Part shown: positions 35,858 to 44,394 of the stretch, piece after piece
How the letters are laid out: each line of letters begins with the position of its first letter
Position numbering within the stretch: the stretch's first letter is position 1
Source: Labrenzia sp. THAF82
GTDB lineage: Bacteria; Pseudomonadota; Alphaproteobacteria; Rhizobiales; Stappiaceae
Assembly: GCF_009363435.1 (NCBI RefSeq)
Contig: NZ_CP045354.1
Span: forward strand, 934,001 to 998,000
Direction of reading: 5' to 3'
DNA: 64,000 nucleotides
Made by a program: the position numbers and the translations under genes
The notes under the pieces: model-generated
Told to the model about the DNA's origin: nothing
Database searches by the model: none
Seen by the model: the letters and a program-made list of their open reading frames with translations, nothing else

Positions 35858-35933
35858 GCTGCTGTAGCTCAGTTGGTAGAGCACGTCATTCGTAATGATG
35901 GGGTCGGGGGTTCGAGTCCCTTCAGCAGCACCA
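35858..35933 (+). tRNA. tRNA-Thr (anticodon CGT)
   Basis: A 76-nt cloverleaf including an encoded CCA. Acceptor GCTGCTG pairs with CAGCAGC. The D-arm is GCTC...GAGC, the anticodon stem CGTCA/TGATG holds loop TTCGTAA (anticodon CGT, reads ACG), and the T-loop is GGTTCGAGTCC-like. Discriminator A. Confidence 0.96.
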
Positions 35934-36078
35934 GATTTCCACATGCTTAGTCCGAAGATTTTGGTAACGGTCTGTGCCGGAGACACGAGCTTTGAGCTCG
36001 AGCTGAAAAATGTCGTTATTTGTCAAAGAGAAGTGCCTGCAGGGGCCAAGAAATCGTGCGCCAAGGGGCGTGTCTTGC

Positions 36079-36915
36079 ATGTTGTCCGTGCGCCGGGCAG
36101 TATCGAGTATGATTTGTCGACGGGAAAGACGCTGGTGCCGACTGTCCTTGTTCGTCCTTGGTCTTGCTTGTTTGCTTGGCAAGACCCCGGCAAACGCTTC
36201 CGACAGCCTGACGCTTTATATGTACTACCTCCCGCATCGCCTGACGGAAGACAGCGGCAGACAATATGATCGTTTTCTGGAGGTTTTGTTCGATCGAACA
36301 GGATTGGCGATAGAACGGAAGTCGGCACCTTTGCTGCGTGCAAGCAACCTGTTCAGACAGGACCAGCAATCCTGCATCTTTCCGTCAAACATTCGTGCAC
36401 TCAAACTGGACACGGTAGCCTCGAGATTCGGAACGTCCGACACAGTGGATATCGTCTCCTTGCGGCTTTATACGGCAAAGCGACAAGCAACTGGAGCAGC
36501 GCTTGCTGATTTCCGGCCTGAACGTGTTGGCTATATTCGTGGTTCGGGTGCGGTGCATTTTCTTGGAGAAAATTCCGACCAGTATGTTCCGATCGCCTCT
36601 GAAGAACAATTGATCAGGATGCTGGAGCTGGACCGGATTGACGCTTTTTTGGGACACCATCCGGATACTGCCCTTGCTTTGGAAGATCTTGACAGGCCGG
36701 ATGCGCTGCATGTCAGTCCGGTTGCGCCGGATACGTTGAGATTTCCCATTACGTTCGTTTGCCATGACAGCGCGGTCAGCAGAGCGTTTTTGAAGACAGT
36801 CAATTCAGAAATTGCACGAATGCACGCGTCCGGTGTGACCCGTGACATCTTTGGGAAACACGCAGAATTTGAACAGCCTGACGAACACACGGAAGAGGTT
36901 CCGCTCACTGAGTGA
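36079..36915 (+). CDS. Periplasmic solute-binding-like protein (type 2 PBP fold)
   Basis: About 278 residues with a hydrophobic leader (LSLFVLGLACLLGKTPANA) and a mature part that looks like an SBP_bac_3 domain (LTLYMYYLPHRL, VGYIRGSGAVHFLG, LIRMLELDRIDAFLGHHPDTALALEDL). The start is uncertain: ATG 36079 has AAGGGG upstream, ATG 36109 gives a more usual signal peptide, and the frame is open to 36010. No permease is adjacent, so it may be an orphan sensor-type PBP. Ligand unknown. Confidence 0.65.
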   Translation: MLSVRRAVSSMICRRERRWCRLSLFVLGLACLLGKTPANASDSLTLYMYYLPHRLTEDSGRQYDRFLEVLFDRTGLAIERKSAPLLRASNLFRQDQQSCIFPSNIRALKLDTVASRFGTSDTVDIVSLRLYTAKRQATGAALADFRPERVGYIRGSGAVHFLGENSDQYVPIASEEQLIRMLELDRIDAFLGHHPDTALALEDLDRPDALHVSPVAPDTLRFPITFVCHDSAVSRAFLKTVNSEIARMHASGVTRDIFGKHAEFEQPDEHTEEVPLTE

Positions 36916-37188
36916 ACAGTGTGTGCGGCAACCGAGGGTATGTCCAGCCTTGGTAATAATCGAGTTTTTTGTCGTACAAATTGAAGAAGTTTTCTCGCAA
37001 ATAAGAAAATATTCTATATTTTTCAATCCGCTCATCCATTTAGAACGTGTATTCGATTAGTATATCTTAGGTTGTAATTTGTGCTTAGGATTGAGTAACT
37101 GAAAATATACAATTGTTCAGCTATTTTAATTGTCAAATTCGACAGGTCCGCAAGGTGCGGATGACTGAGCATGTAAAGGTAATAGACA
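36916..37188. other. AT-rich intergenic stretch
   Basis: From about 36950 to 37140 the sequence is clearly richer in A+T than the surrounding genes, with runs such as AAAATATTCTATATTTTTC. No ORF, tRNA or clear terminator. It could hold promoters for the twin-receiver gene or be a remnant of transferred DNA. Confidence 0.4.
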
Positions 37189-38010
37189 TTGCTTCACAAA
37201 ATGATCCGCATTTTGGTCGCTGATGCCAGCTCTATTGCCCGTGATGTGGTTAATGATGGCATCAACGTTCACCGTTCCAAACGGTATATCGAGGTCGACA
37301 TCGTCAACAACGGGCTGGCTGCACTTGAGGTTCTCAAGCAAAAACAGATCGATCTTGCTTTCATCGATGTCAATCTGCCGGGCCTGAGCGGACCGGAAGT
37401 GGTTGCTTCAATAAGGGGTACGAAGTCCGACAAATGTCTTGTTGTGGCCATGTCCAACAGTCTGGACGAGCAGGCCGAAGTCAGTTTGCGGCGAAACAGC
37501 GCTTACCATTTTCTGAAGAAGCCATTTCATCAGGACGACGTATCCAACCTCGTTGCGACTCAAATCAAGATGGGGACCGCCTGTCCGATCCTGATTGTCG
37601 ATGATTCCGCGACGATGCGAAAAATGACGCGCAAGATCCTGGAAGGCAGTCGGTTCAGCTTCGACATTTCAGAAGCAGATGGCGCACAGTCAGCGATCAA
37701 AGCGATGAGATCCGGCAAATTCAAATTGGTGCTGACGGACTTTCACATGCCAGGTGCCGACGGGCTTGAGCTTGCCGGATCTATTCGCGATCTGTCCAGC
37801 AAAGTCGGTGTCTACATGATGTCGACCAATGAGACCTCTTACCTGCAAAGATCTGCGGCCTTCGTCGGCATCTCCGGTTTCCTGCAGAAGCCCTTCACGC
37901 CCGAAGATATTGACAGTGTCATGCATCGATTCTTGCAAATCGACGCGCCAAAATTTGGAAAGTCGCGCGGGATGTTCAGTTTCGACGAACCTGAGATGAA
38001 AGCGTCCTGA
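37189..38010 (+). CDS. Twin-receiver response regulator without output domain
   Basis: A 273-residue protein made of two CheY-like REC domains. The first (about 5-125) has the phospho-acceptor Asp in LAFIDVNLPGLSG and KKPF; its acidic pocket is DAS rather than DD. The second (about 130-255) has VDDSATMRKM, LTDFHMPGADGLEL and QKPF and looks fully functional. No HTH, GGDEF or enzymatic domain follows. Start: TTG 37189 has AAAGGT 8 bp upstream; ATG 37201 has none. Likely a phosphate relay or CheY-type protein, perhaps for chemotaxis or motility. Confidence 0.85.
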   Translation: MLHKMIRILVADASSIARDVVNDGINVHRSKRYIEVDIVNNGLAALEVLKQKQIDLAFIDVNLPGLSGPEVVASIRGTKSDKCLVVAMSNSLDEQAEVSLRRNSAYHFLKKPFHQDDVSNLVATQIKMGTACPILIVDDSATMRKMTRKILEGSRFSFDISEADGAQSAIKAMRSGKFKLVLTDFHMPGADGLELAGSIRDLSSKVGVYMMSTNETSYLQRSAAFVGISGFLQKPFTPEDIDSVMHRFLQIDAPKFGKSRGMFSFDEPEMKAS

Positions 38011-38133
38011 CCCTTTCTCAGACCGACAATCTTCTGAATTCAAACGACATTTATTGATTTTGGAATTGTGGTGTTCACCAGTTCCCGCGATTGGTTTTGG
38101 ATAGCTTTTCCTGATTGTTGATTTGGAAACCAA

Positions 38134-38148
38134 CTATTGATTCAATAG
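38134..38148. promoter_or_regulatory. Perfect palindrome CTATTGA-T-TCAATAG
   Basis: A 7+1+7 palindrome 49 bp before the next gene, in an otherwise empty 186-bp gap. Possible operator; no candidate regulator. Confidence 0.3.
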
Positions 38149-38196
38149 AAGAATCAGTAAGTCTTCCAGCTTAAATCAGTTTCACTGTCTGGCAAC

Positions 38197-39030
38197 GTGG
38201 AGAACGGGTTGGGCAAAACAGCAAAACTTGAATTCGTTCGCCGCATCGTGCCCTTGGCGCTCTGCCTGCTGGGTGTGGTCGGTGGATACTTTTTCATGTC
38301 CATCCTGAGCAGCTTGCTCTGTTTTGTCGCCGGGGCCGGCATTTATGCTGCTCTGCCGCGTCCAACGATGCCGTCCGGTGCTGTTAAACCGATTTCCAGA
38401 CCTGCAATTCCGGTACTGGATGCAATCGGATTCGGGTTTGGCGTTGTTTTTTTTCCGCTCGCATTCATCGGAATGAGTGTCTGGAGTGGGGCCGCAGCGC
38501 TGTTGGCGCTGATGTGTCTGTTGCCCGCGTGCCTGTCGATGGTGTTTTTCACTGTTGCCGTGCGGCAGGAAACATCCTGGGTCCGCTTTTTTGGCAATGG
38601 GTTTGAATTCACGCAATTCGGCTTGCGTGTTCGTGTTCCTTACGAAGATGTGAAATCGATCGAAATCAAGCATTGGCAGGCTTCCGGCTGGGTTGCCTGG
38701 TTTCAGTCGACTATCGGGTCGGCAGGGCCGCGCAAGGCTGTGTTGCTGAACGGCGCGGAAAGCACAAAAACGCTCGTTTTCAAACGCAACGACAGTGCGA
38801 CTTTCACAATTTCGTCGGAGCTTATTCCGGACCTGCAGCGCGTGCTCATCAGTATTGACCGGGCTGGAATGGAGCTTCCTGATGGCATCAGCGACTTTCA
38901 GCGCAAGAAGATCCGGCGTAAGCGAGAGCGCATGTATGGTGGTGCGCCGGAAGACGAGCCCGTGATTGAAGAAAAACAGGTTGCCCGGATTGCGGCGTTG
39001 ATCGAACACGCAAGACGCGGCGGTAGCTGA
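38197..39030 (+). CDS. Conserved membrane protein of unknown function
   Basis: About 277 residues. Four hydrophobic segments lie in the first 130 residues (VPLALCLLGVVGGYFFMSIL, LLCFVAGAGIYAAL, AIGFGFGVVFFPLAFIG, LLALMCLLPACLSMVFFTVA). They are followed by a cytoplasmic beta-rich segment (WVRFFGNGFEFTQFGLRVRV, YEDVKSIEIKHW), which resembles a bacterial PH-like module, and a basic C-terminal helix. Start is GTG at 38197 (or TTG 38209). I do not recognise the family. Confidence 0.65.
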   Translation: MENGLGKTAKLEFVRRIVPLALCLLGVVGGYFFMSILSSLLCFVAGAGIYAALPRPTMPSGAVKPISRPAIPVLDAIGFGFGVVFFPLAFIGMSVWSGAAALLALMCLLPACLSMVFFTVAVRQETSWVRFFGNGFEFTQFGLRVRVPYEDVKSIEIKHWQASGWVAWFQSTIGSAGPRKAVLLNGAESTKTLVFKRNDSATFTISSELIPDLQRVLISIDRAGMELPDGISDFQRKKIRRKRERMYGGAPEDEPVIEEKQVARIAALIEHARRGGS

Positions 39031-39040
39031 AGCTGGACCG

Positions 39041-39829
39041 TCAAGTGACGGTCCATGTTGGTTTCCGTTTTTCAAAGAACGCAGATATGCCTTCTCGGGC
39101 TTCCTCTGTTTCCCATGTGTCTGCCAGTCTTCGCACCGTGTCTTCGATCACGGCTTCGCTGATGTCAGATCCGAGAGATCGGGCAAGTGCCTTTGAGGCT
39201 GCGACGGCCGCCGGAGCTGCCGAAAGATAGGGTTTTATTTCCCGCTCCACTGCAGCGTCCAGATCTGCCTCTCGAACGACGATCCTCGCAAGGTCGAGAG
39301 AAACCGCTTCTTCCGCGCCAAAGATGCGGGCAGACATAAAGACCCTACGCGCCTTGCCCTCGCCCATGCGCGCCAAAACATAAGGGCTAATGGTTGCCGG
39401 GATGAGGCCAAGACGCACTTCGGTTAGTCCGAACTTTGCGCTCTCAACAACGACAACCGTGTCGCAGACACTCATCATACCGATGCCGCCGCCAAAGGCC
39501 TGACCCTGTACGCGGCCGATCAACGGTTTCGGCATTTCGTTGAGACTTTTTAGCATCATGGCAAGTTTACGCGCCTCGGCCATCCGTTTCTCACGGTCCG
39601 CTTCGAATTGCTCGCGCATCCAGCCGAGATCACCCCCGGCACAAAAACTGCTGCCGGCGCCCGTGAGGACAACAACACGAACACTGTTGTCGGACCCCAG
39701 ATGCTTGGCTGCGGCGCTCAAGTCGTCGATCATGGTAGCGGACAGCGCGTTGTGCTTCTCTGGCCGGTTCAGTTTGAGTGTTGCAACGCCACGTTGGTCA
39801 ACTGAGAGCGACAGGGTCTCATATCTCAT
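39041..39829 (-). CDS. Methylglutaconyl-CoA hydratase (crotonase family)
   Basis: A 262-residue crotonase. Features: LNRPEKHNALSATMID at the N-terminus, oxyanion-hole stretch GAGSSFCAGGDLGWM, and GQAFGGGIGMMSVCDTVVV with the second oxyanion residues. The context (mccA, mccB, HMG-CoA lyase) assigns it to hydration of 3-methylglutaconyl-CoA to HMG-CoA (LiuC). Stop of the HMG-CoA lyase gene overlaps its start by 4 bp. Last gene of the operon. Confidence 0.88.
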   Translation of the reverse strand: MRYETLSLSVDQRGVATLKLNRPEKHNALSATMIDDLSAAAKHLGSDNSVRVVVLTGAGSSFCAGGDLGWMREQFEADREKRMAEARKLAMMLKSLNEMPKPLIGRVQGQAFGGGIGMMSVCDTVVVVESAKFGLTEVRLGLIPATISPYVLARMGEGKARRVFMSARIFGAEEAVSLDLARIVVREADLDAAVEREIKPYLSAAPAAVAASKALARSLGSDISEAVIEDTVRRLADTWETEEAREGISAFFEKRKPTWTVT

Positions 39830-40686
39830 GTGTCCGTGCTCCTAAGGTTCTGTGCATATTTGGCAACTTCAGTCAGCAGGTCGCGGCGGATGCCCGTTTC
39901 AAAGCCATTGCTTTCCATCAGGTCAACAACGGCTTCTGTCGCGACGTTGCCCTTGGCTCCCGGCGCATACGGGCAACCGCCGAGGCCGCCAATCGCGCTG
40001 TCAAAGGTCCGAAGACCCTTTTCCAGGCTTACACTGATGTTTTGAAGGGCCCGGGCTTTGGTGTCGTGATAATGCCCGGCGAGTTTGTCGGCCGGCACTC
40101 GGTCCAGCACAGCATCAAGCATCTTGCCGATTGTTTCCGGCGTTCCGGCACCGATCGTGTCGCCAAGAGAAATTTCGTAACAGCCAAGCTCGAATAGTGC
40201 GCCGGCAACTTCAGCAACCTTTTCAGGTGGTGTCGGCCCGTCATAGGGGCAGTCGGTTACGCAGGAAACATAACCGCGAACGGGCATCTCGTCATGGTGG
40301 GCTTTCTCGAGCAAAGGTTTGAAACGTTCGATGCTCTCCGCCACGGAGCAGTTGATGTTCTTCTTCGAAAAACCCTCGGATGCGGAGCCGAATATCGCGA
40401 CTTCATCCGCCGAAGCTTTCCGGGCGGCGGTGTAGCCCTTTACATTCGGTGTCAGGACCGAATAGACCACGGCAGGATGCCGATAGATCCCGTCCATGAC
40501 GTCTTGCGCATCGGCCATTTGCGGAACCCATTTCGGGCTGACAAAACTGGTCACCTCGATCTTGCGAAACCCGCAAGTGGAAAGCCGGTCGACCAGCTCG
40601 ATTTTGTGAGCCGTCGGCACGAACACTTTTTCGTTCTGAAGGCCGTCACGAGGACCCATTTCAAAAATGGTGACGAATTCGGACAT
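39826..40686 (-). CDS. Hydroxymethylglutaryl-CoA lyase
   Basis: A 286-residue TIM-barrel lyase cleaving HMG-CoA to acetoacetate and acetyl-CoA, the last step of leucine breakdown. Visible: EMGPRDGLQNEKVFVPT, TSFVSPKWVPQMAD, the DTIGAGTPETI metal/Asp region, HYHDTKARALQN with metal-ligand His residues, and the catalytic-Cys loop GGLGGCPYAPGAKGNVATE. Lies 95 bp after the acyl-CoA ligase gene. Confidence 0.95.
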   Translation of the reverse strand: MSEFVTIFEMGPRDGLQNEKVFVPTAHKIELVDRLSTCGFRKIEVTSFVSPKWVPQMADAQDVMDGIYRHPAVVYSVLTPNVKGYTAARKASADEVAIFGSASEGFSKKNINCSVAESIERFKPLLEKAHHDEMPVRGYVSCVTDCPYDGPTPPEKVAEVAGALFELGCYEISLGDTIGAGTPETIGKMLDAVLDRVPADKLAGHYHDTKARALQNISVSLEKGLRTFDSAIGGLGGCPYAPGAKGNVATEAVVDLMESNGFETGIRRDLLTEVAKYAQNLRSTDT

Positions 40687-40781
40687 GTCTGGGCTCGCAA
40701 TACCTTTTTGGAGGAGGTCTGATTATTTGGTGAGAAGCCGTTTGAACGGGAATGGAATCTGTTTGGGGCACGAATCGTGCA

Positions 40782-42413
40782 TTACCCCTCCTTCTCCGCC
40801 TTTGCACGCAATGCTCGTCGAATAACTTTTCCAGTTGTCGTCAACGGCAGAGAATCGACAAACGTAACTTCCCTTGGATATTCATGTGCAGCCAGGCGCG
40901 TCTTTACGAAGTTGGCAATTTCTTTTGCCAGTGTGTCTGAAGGCTCGACGCCGTTTTTCAAAACCACATAAGCCTTGACGATCTCGGTGCGCTGCGCGTC
41001 GGGTTTGCCGACGACACCTGCCATTGCAACAGCGGGATGCTTGAGCAGGCAGTCTTCGATCTCGCCCGGCCCGATACGGTAGCCGGAGGACGTGATGACG
41101 TCATCGTCCCTTCCGACAAAACGAAGCCACCCATCGGCGTCGCAAAGACCGGTGTCGCCGGTCAGCAGCCAGTCTCCGGCAAACTTGTTTTCTGTCGCTT
41201 CGGGGTTGTTCCAATAGCCGAGAAACATCACGGGATCCGGTCTTTTGATCGCAATATTTCCAAGTGTTTCGGCAGGCAGCTCTTCGCCCTTGTCGTCCAC
41301 AATGGCGACGCGGTGTCCGGGCACCGCCCGACCCATGATGCCGGGTCTGGAGGCCATCAACCGTGTGCAGCTTGAGACCACCATGTTGCACTCTGTTTGA
41401 CCATAGAATTCGTTGATTGTCAGACCGAAGGTCTTCTTGCCCCAGTCGATCAGTTCAGCGCCGAGTGTCTCACCCCCGGATGCAACGGAGCGCAGATCAA
41501 GCTTCCAGTGCGCCAGCGGGTTCTCGCACTGACGCATCATCTTGAGCGCTGTGGGTGGCAGGAAGGTATTGCGGATTTTCTGGTCCTGCAGGAGTTCAAA
41601 GGCGGCTTCTGCTGTAAATTTTTTAAATCTGCATGCAACAACCGGAACGCCGAGAAAAAGCGCCGGCATCAGAACATCCAGAAGGCCGCCGATCCAGGCC
41701 CAGTCCGCAGGTGTCCAGATCCGGTCGCCGGGTTGCCCGAGAAAATCATGGCTCATTTCTACGCCCGGCAAGTGTCCAAGCAGGACCCGATGGCCGTGCA
41801 GCGCACCCTTGGGCTGACCCGTCGTGCCGGAGGTATAGATGATGATTGCCGGGTCGTCCGGAGTGGTGTTGAACGCTTCGAACGTGTCTTCGTGGCCAGC
41901 CATGTGGCTCGCCAGATCCTGTGCATCACCAGTTTCGCCGTCGACGCAAAATACGGTTGTCAGTTCGGGCAACCGGTCGCGCAAGCCCGCCAGTTTGTCT
42001 GCACCGTCCTGATCCGTGATGACAACTTTCGCCCCGGAATCGCGGAGCCTGTATTCCAGGGCCTCTTCGCCAAACAGGGTGAAAAGCGGTATGGAAATAG
42101 CGCCAAGTTTCAGAGCCGCAATGTGGGCATAGGCTGTTGCGGGGCGTTGTGGCAGGAGGACCCCAATCCTGTCGCCCGGCTGAACACCTCGGCTTCTCAG
42201 AAGGTTGGCGAGCTGGTTTGAGAGCCTTTGCAGATCCGCATAAGTGTAACTTGCGATATCGCCGTCTTCGTTGACGAAGACCAGGGCTTCTCGGTTCGGC
42301 TCTTTCTCGGCCCACACATCGCAAATCGCGACACCGATGTTAAAGCGTTCCAGAATGTCCCAATCGAATTTTTCAGTCAGGTCTTCGTAGCTTCCTGCAT
42401 CATGCGGCAGCAT
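40782..42413 (-). CDS. Acyl-CoA synthetase (AMP-forming) of the leucine operon
   Basis: A 543-residue ANL-family ligase. AMP-binding P-loop IIYTSGTTGQPKGALHGH, the EFYGQTECN motif, GDTGLCDADGWLRFVGRDDD hinge, and the catalytic Lys in LTTTGKVIRRALRAKAE. Similar to AcsA-type short-chain ligases. In liu operons such a ligase is proposed to activate isovalerate or acetoacetate; the substrate cannot be read here. The start at 42413 (MLPHDAGSY) overlaps mccA by 14 bp; an open extension to 42464 is discarded. Confidence 0.88.
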   Translation of the reverse strand: MLPHDAGSYEDLTEKFDWDILERFNIGVAICDVWAEKEPNREALVFVNEDGDIASYTYADLQRLSNQLANLLRSRGVQPGDRIGVLLPQRPATAYAHIAALKLGAISIPLFTLFGEEALEYRLRDSGAKVVITDQDGADKLAGLRDRLPELTTVFCVDGETGDAQDLASHMAGHEDTFEAFNTTPDDPAIIIYTSGTTGQPKGALHGHRVLLGHLPGVEMSHDFLGQPGDRIWTPADWAWIGGLLDVLMPALFLGVPVVACRFKKFTAEAAFELLQDQKIRNTFLPPTALKMMRQCENPLAHWKLDLRSVASGGETLGAELIDWGKKTFGLTINEFYGQTECNMVVSSCTRLMASRPGIMGRAVPGHRVAIVDDKGEELPAETLGNIAIKRPDPVMFLGYWNNPEATENKFAGDWLLTGDTGLCDADGWLRFVGRDDDVITSSGYRIGPGEIEDCLLKHPAVAMAGVVGKPDAQRTEIVKAYVVLKNGVEPSDTLAKEIANFVKTRLAAHEYPREVTFVDSLPLTTTGKVIRRALRAKAEKEG

Positions 42414-44394
42414 CGGCTTCCTCCGCGAGTGCAAGAAGAACGGTTCCGTCTGTAACCTGTTCACCTTCAGCCACCAGGACTTCGCCTATGACGCCATCTC
42501 GAGGGGCCTTCAGTGTGTGTTCCATCTTCATGGCCTCAAGAATGAGCAACGGCTGATCCTTCGCCACTGTGTCGCCGGCACGCGCACTGAGTACCTTCAC
42601 CAGGCCGGGCATGGGTGCGACCAGCGTATCATCCGCGCTGCCCGCATCCTCGTCCGCGCTAAGGGAATCTGGAAGGCCTACCGGAAAAGCAAAACCATTC
42701 AGGAAGACGGTCAGACCCTTGCTGTCTTCCACGACAACAGCACGGGCACGATGGCCTTCGCAGTCATAGGTGATGGAATTGCCACTGACCTCAACCAGGG
42801 AATAGTCGCGGCTGCCATCGGCCAAGTGCACGGCAAACCGGTTTTGTCCGAGCGCGTGAACTTCCACATCGCGGCGGTCTCCGCCAAATTCCAGAAGAGC
42901 GAATTGACGGGACGCACTCCATATTCGCCAGCCGGCGAGTGTTTCAAATGGATCGGTGCCGGCGACAGGCCGTGTCAGGCCGAGGGATGTCAGCGCAGCC
43001 AAGGCAACGGCGTCCTCAGGCACCGCCGGTTCGTCGATGAGCTGGTCCAGATCGCGATCTATGAGGCCGGTGTCAACGTCTCCAGCGGCGAACCCCTGAT
43101 GCCTGCAGAGCGCAGCCAGGAAAGCAGCATTGGTCACACAGCCGGCAACTTCCGTCGCTTCCAGACTTGCCAGCAACTTGCCGAGCGCTGCTTCACGGGT
43201 TGGACCGTGAACGATGATTTTGGCAATCATCGGATCGTAGAAAGGGCTGATTTCATCCCCGGCACGCACTCCGGCATCGACGCGTGCGCTGTGGTCAGGA
43301 AGCGAAAGATGTTCAAGCGTTCCGATCGCCGGCAGAAAACCCTTTGGCGCGTCTTCTGCATAAAGTCTCGCTTCAAAGGCCCAGCCATCGAAGGACAAAT
43401 CTTCCTGAGCTTTCGGCAGGTGCTCACCTGAGGCGACGCGAAGCTGCCATTCCACGAGATCCACGCCGGTGATGAGTTCGGTAACCGGGTGCTCGACCTG
43501 AAGGCGGGTGTTCATTTCCATGAAGTAAAACCGGTCGGACCGGAGGCCCTCGGACACGTCTGCGATGAACTCGATCGTGCCCGCACCGGCATAGTCAATT
43601 GCCTTCGCCGCCTTGACGGCAGCCGCACCCATGGCCGAACGCATGTCGTCCGGCATGCTGGGTGCGGGTGCTTCTTCAATGACTTTCTGATGTCGGCGCT
43701 GCAGGGAACAATCACGTTCGAAAAGGTGCACCGCGTTTCCGTGGCTGTCGCCAAAAACCTGGATTTCGATGTGTCGCGGCTTGGTAAGATATTTCTCGAT
43801 CAGCACCGTGGCATCACCGAAGCTGGCTTCGCCTTCGCGTTGAGCGCCTTCAAGTGCCGCAGCAAAATCGCCAGGTGCATCCACGCGGCGCATGCCCTTG
43901 CCACCACCGCCTGCGCGGGCCTTGATCAAGACCGGATATCCTATTTCATCCGCTTTGCCTTTCAGGAATATCGGGTCCTGATTGTCACCGTGATAGCCGG
44001 GCACAACCGGGACGCCCGCTTCTTCCATCAAGGCCTTGGCAGCATCCTTCAGACCCATGGCGCGTATGGAGTGCGCACTTGGGCCAATGAAGACAATTCC
44101 TGCCTTTTCCAGTTCTTCGACAAAACCCGGGTTTTCTGAGAGGAAGCCGTAGCCCGGATGTACCGCTTCAGCACCGCTTTTGCGGCAAACATCGACAATC
44201 CGGTCGATCCTCAGATAACTGTCGGCAACCGGTGCCGGTCCAATCCGATAGGCCTCATCGGCCATCGCGACGTGTTTCGAGCCTGCATCTGCGTCCGAAT
44301 AGATCGCAACCGTCTTGATGCCGAGTGTTCCGGCGGTTTCCATGACCCGGCAGGCAATTTCGCCGCGATTGGCAATGAGAATTTTCTTGAACAT
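42400..44394 (-). CDS. mccA: 3-Methylcrotonyl-CoA carboxylase, biotin-carboxylase/BCCP subunit
   Basis: A 664-residue alpha subunit. The biotin carboxylase domain (about 1-450) has NRGEIACRVMETAGTLG, ATP-grasp motif KARAGGGGKGMRRV, and MEMNTRLQVEHPVTELITG. A linker/BT domain follows, then the biotinyl domain (about 595-660) with the biotin-acceptor Lys in LEAMKMEH. Pairing with mccB and HMG-CoA lyase assigns it to methylcrotonyl-CoA rather than propionyl-CoA. Start and the upstream macro-domain stop share one base (TGATG), so translation is coupled. Confidence 0.93.
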   Translation of the reverse strand: MFKKILIANRGEIACRVMETAGTLGIKTVAIYSDADAGSKHVAMADEAYRIGPAPVADSYLRIDRIVDVCRKSGAEAVHPGYGFLSENPGFVEELEKAGIVFIGPSAHSIRAMGLKDAAKALMEEAGVPVVPGYHGDNQDPIFLKGKADEIGYPVLIKARAGGGGKGMRRVDAPGDFAAALEGAQREGEASFGDATVLIEKYLTKPRHIEIQVFGDSHGNAVHLFERDCSLQRRHQKVIEEAPAPSMPDDMRSAMGAAAVKAAKAIDYAGAGTIEFIADVSEGLRSDRFYFMEMNTRLQVEHPVTELITGVDLVEWQLRVASGEHLPKAQEDLSFDGWAFEARLYAEDAPKGFLPAIGTLEHLSLPDHSARVDAGVRAGDEISPFYDPMIAKIIVHGPTREAALGKLLASLEATEVAGCVTNAAFLAALCRHQGFAAGDVDTGLIDRDLDQLIDEPAVPEDAVALAALTSLGLTRPVAGTDPFETLAGWRIWSASRQFALLEFGGDRRDVEVHALGQNRFAVHLADGSRDYSLVEVSGNSITYDCEGHRARAVVVEDSKGLTVFLNGFAFPVGLPDSLSADEDAGSADDTLVAPMPGLVKVLSARAGDTVAKDQPLLILEAMKMEHTLKAPRDGVIGEVLVAEGEQVTDGTVLLALAEEADAAA

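Noticed and set aside
35756..35986. 76-residue minus-strand ORF
   Set aside because: It is the antisense of tRNA-Thr and its flanks; the peptide (EGTRTPDPIITNDVL) is the well-known artefact produced by tRNA complements.
36916..37188. Possible genomic-island boundary next to tRNA-Thr
   Set aside because: AT-rich DNA near a tRNA invites this idea, but there is no integrase, no direct repeat of the tRNA 3' end within view, and the genes beyond are ordinary core genes.
38182..39075. 297-residue minus-strand ORF
   Set aside because: Antisense of the membrane-protein gene 38197-39030; the plus-strand product has coherent TM helices, the minus-strand one does not.
41397..42221. 274-residue plus-strand ORF
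   Set aside because: Antisense of the acyl-CoA ligase, whose motifs and operon position are clear.
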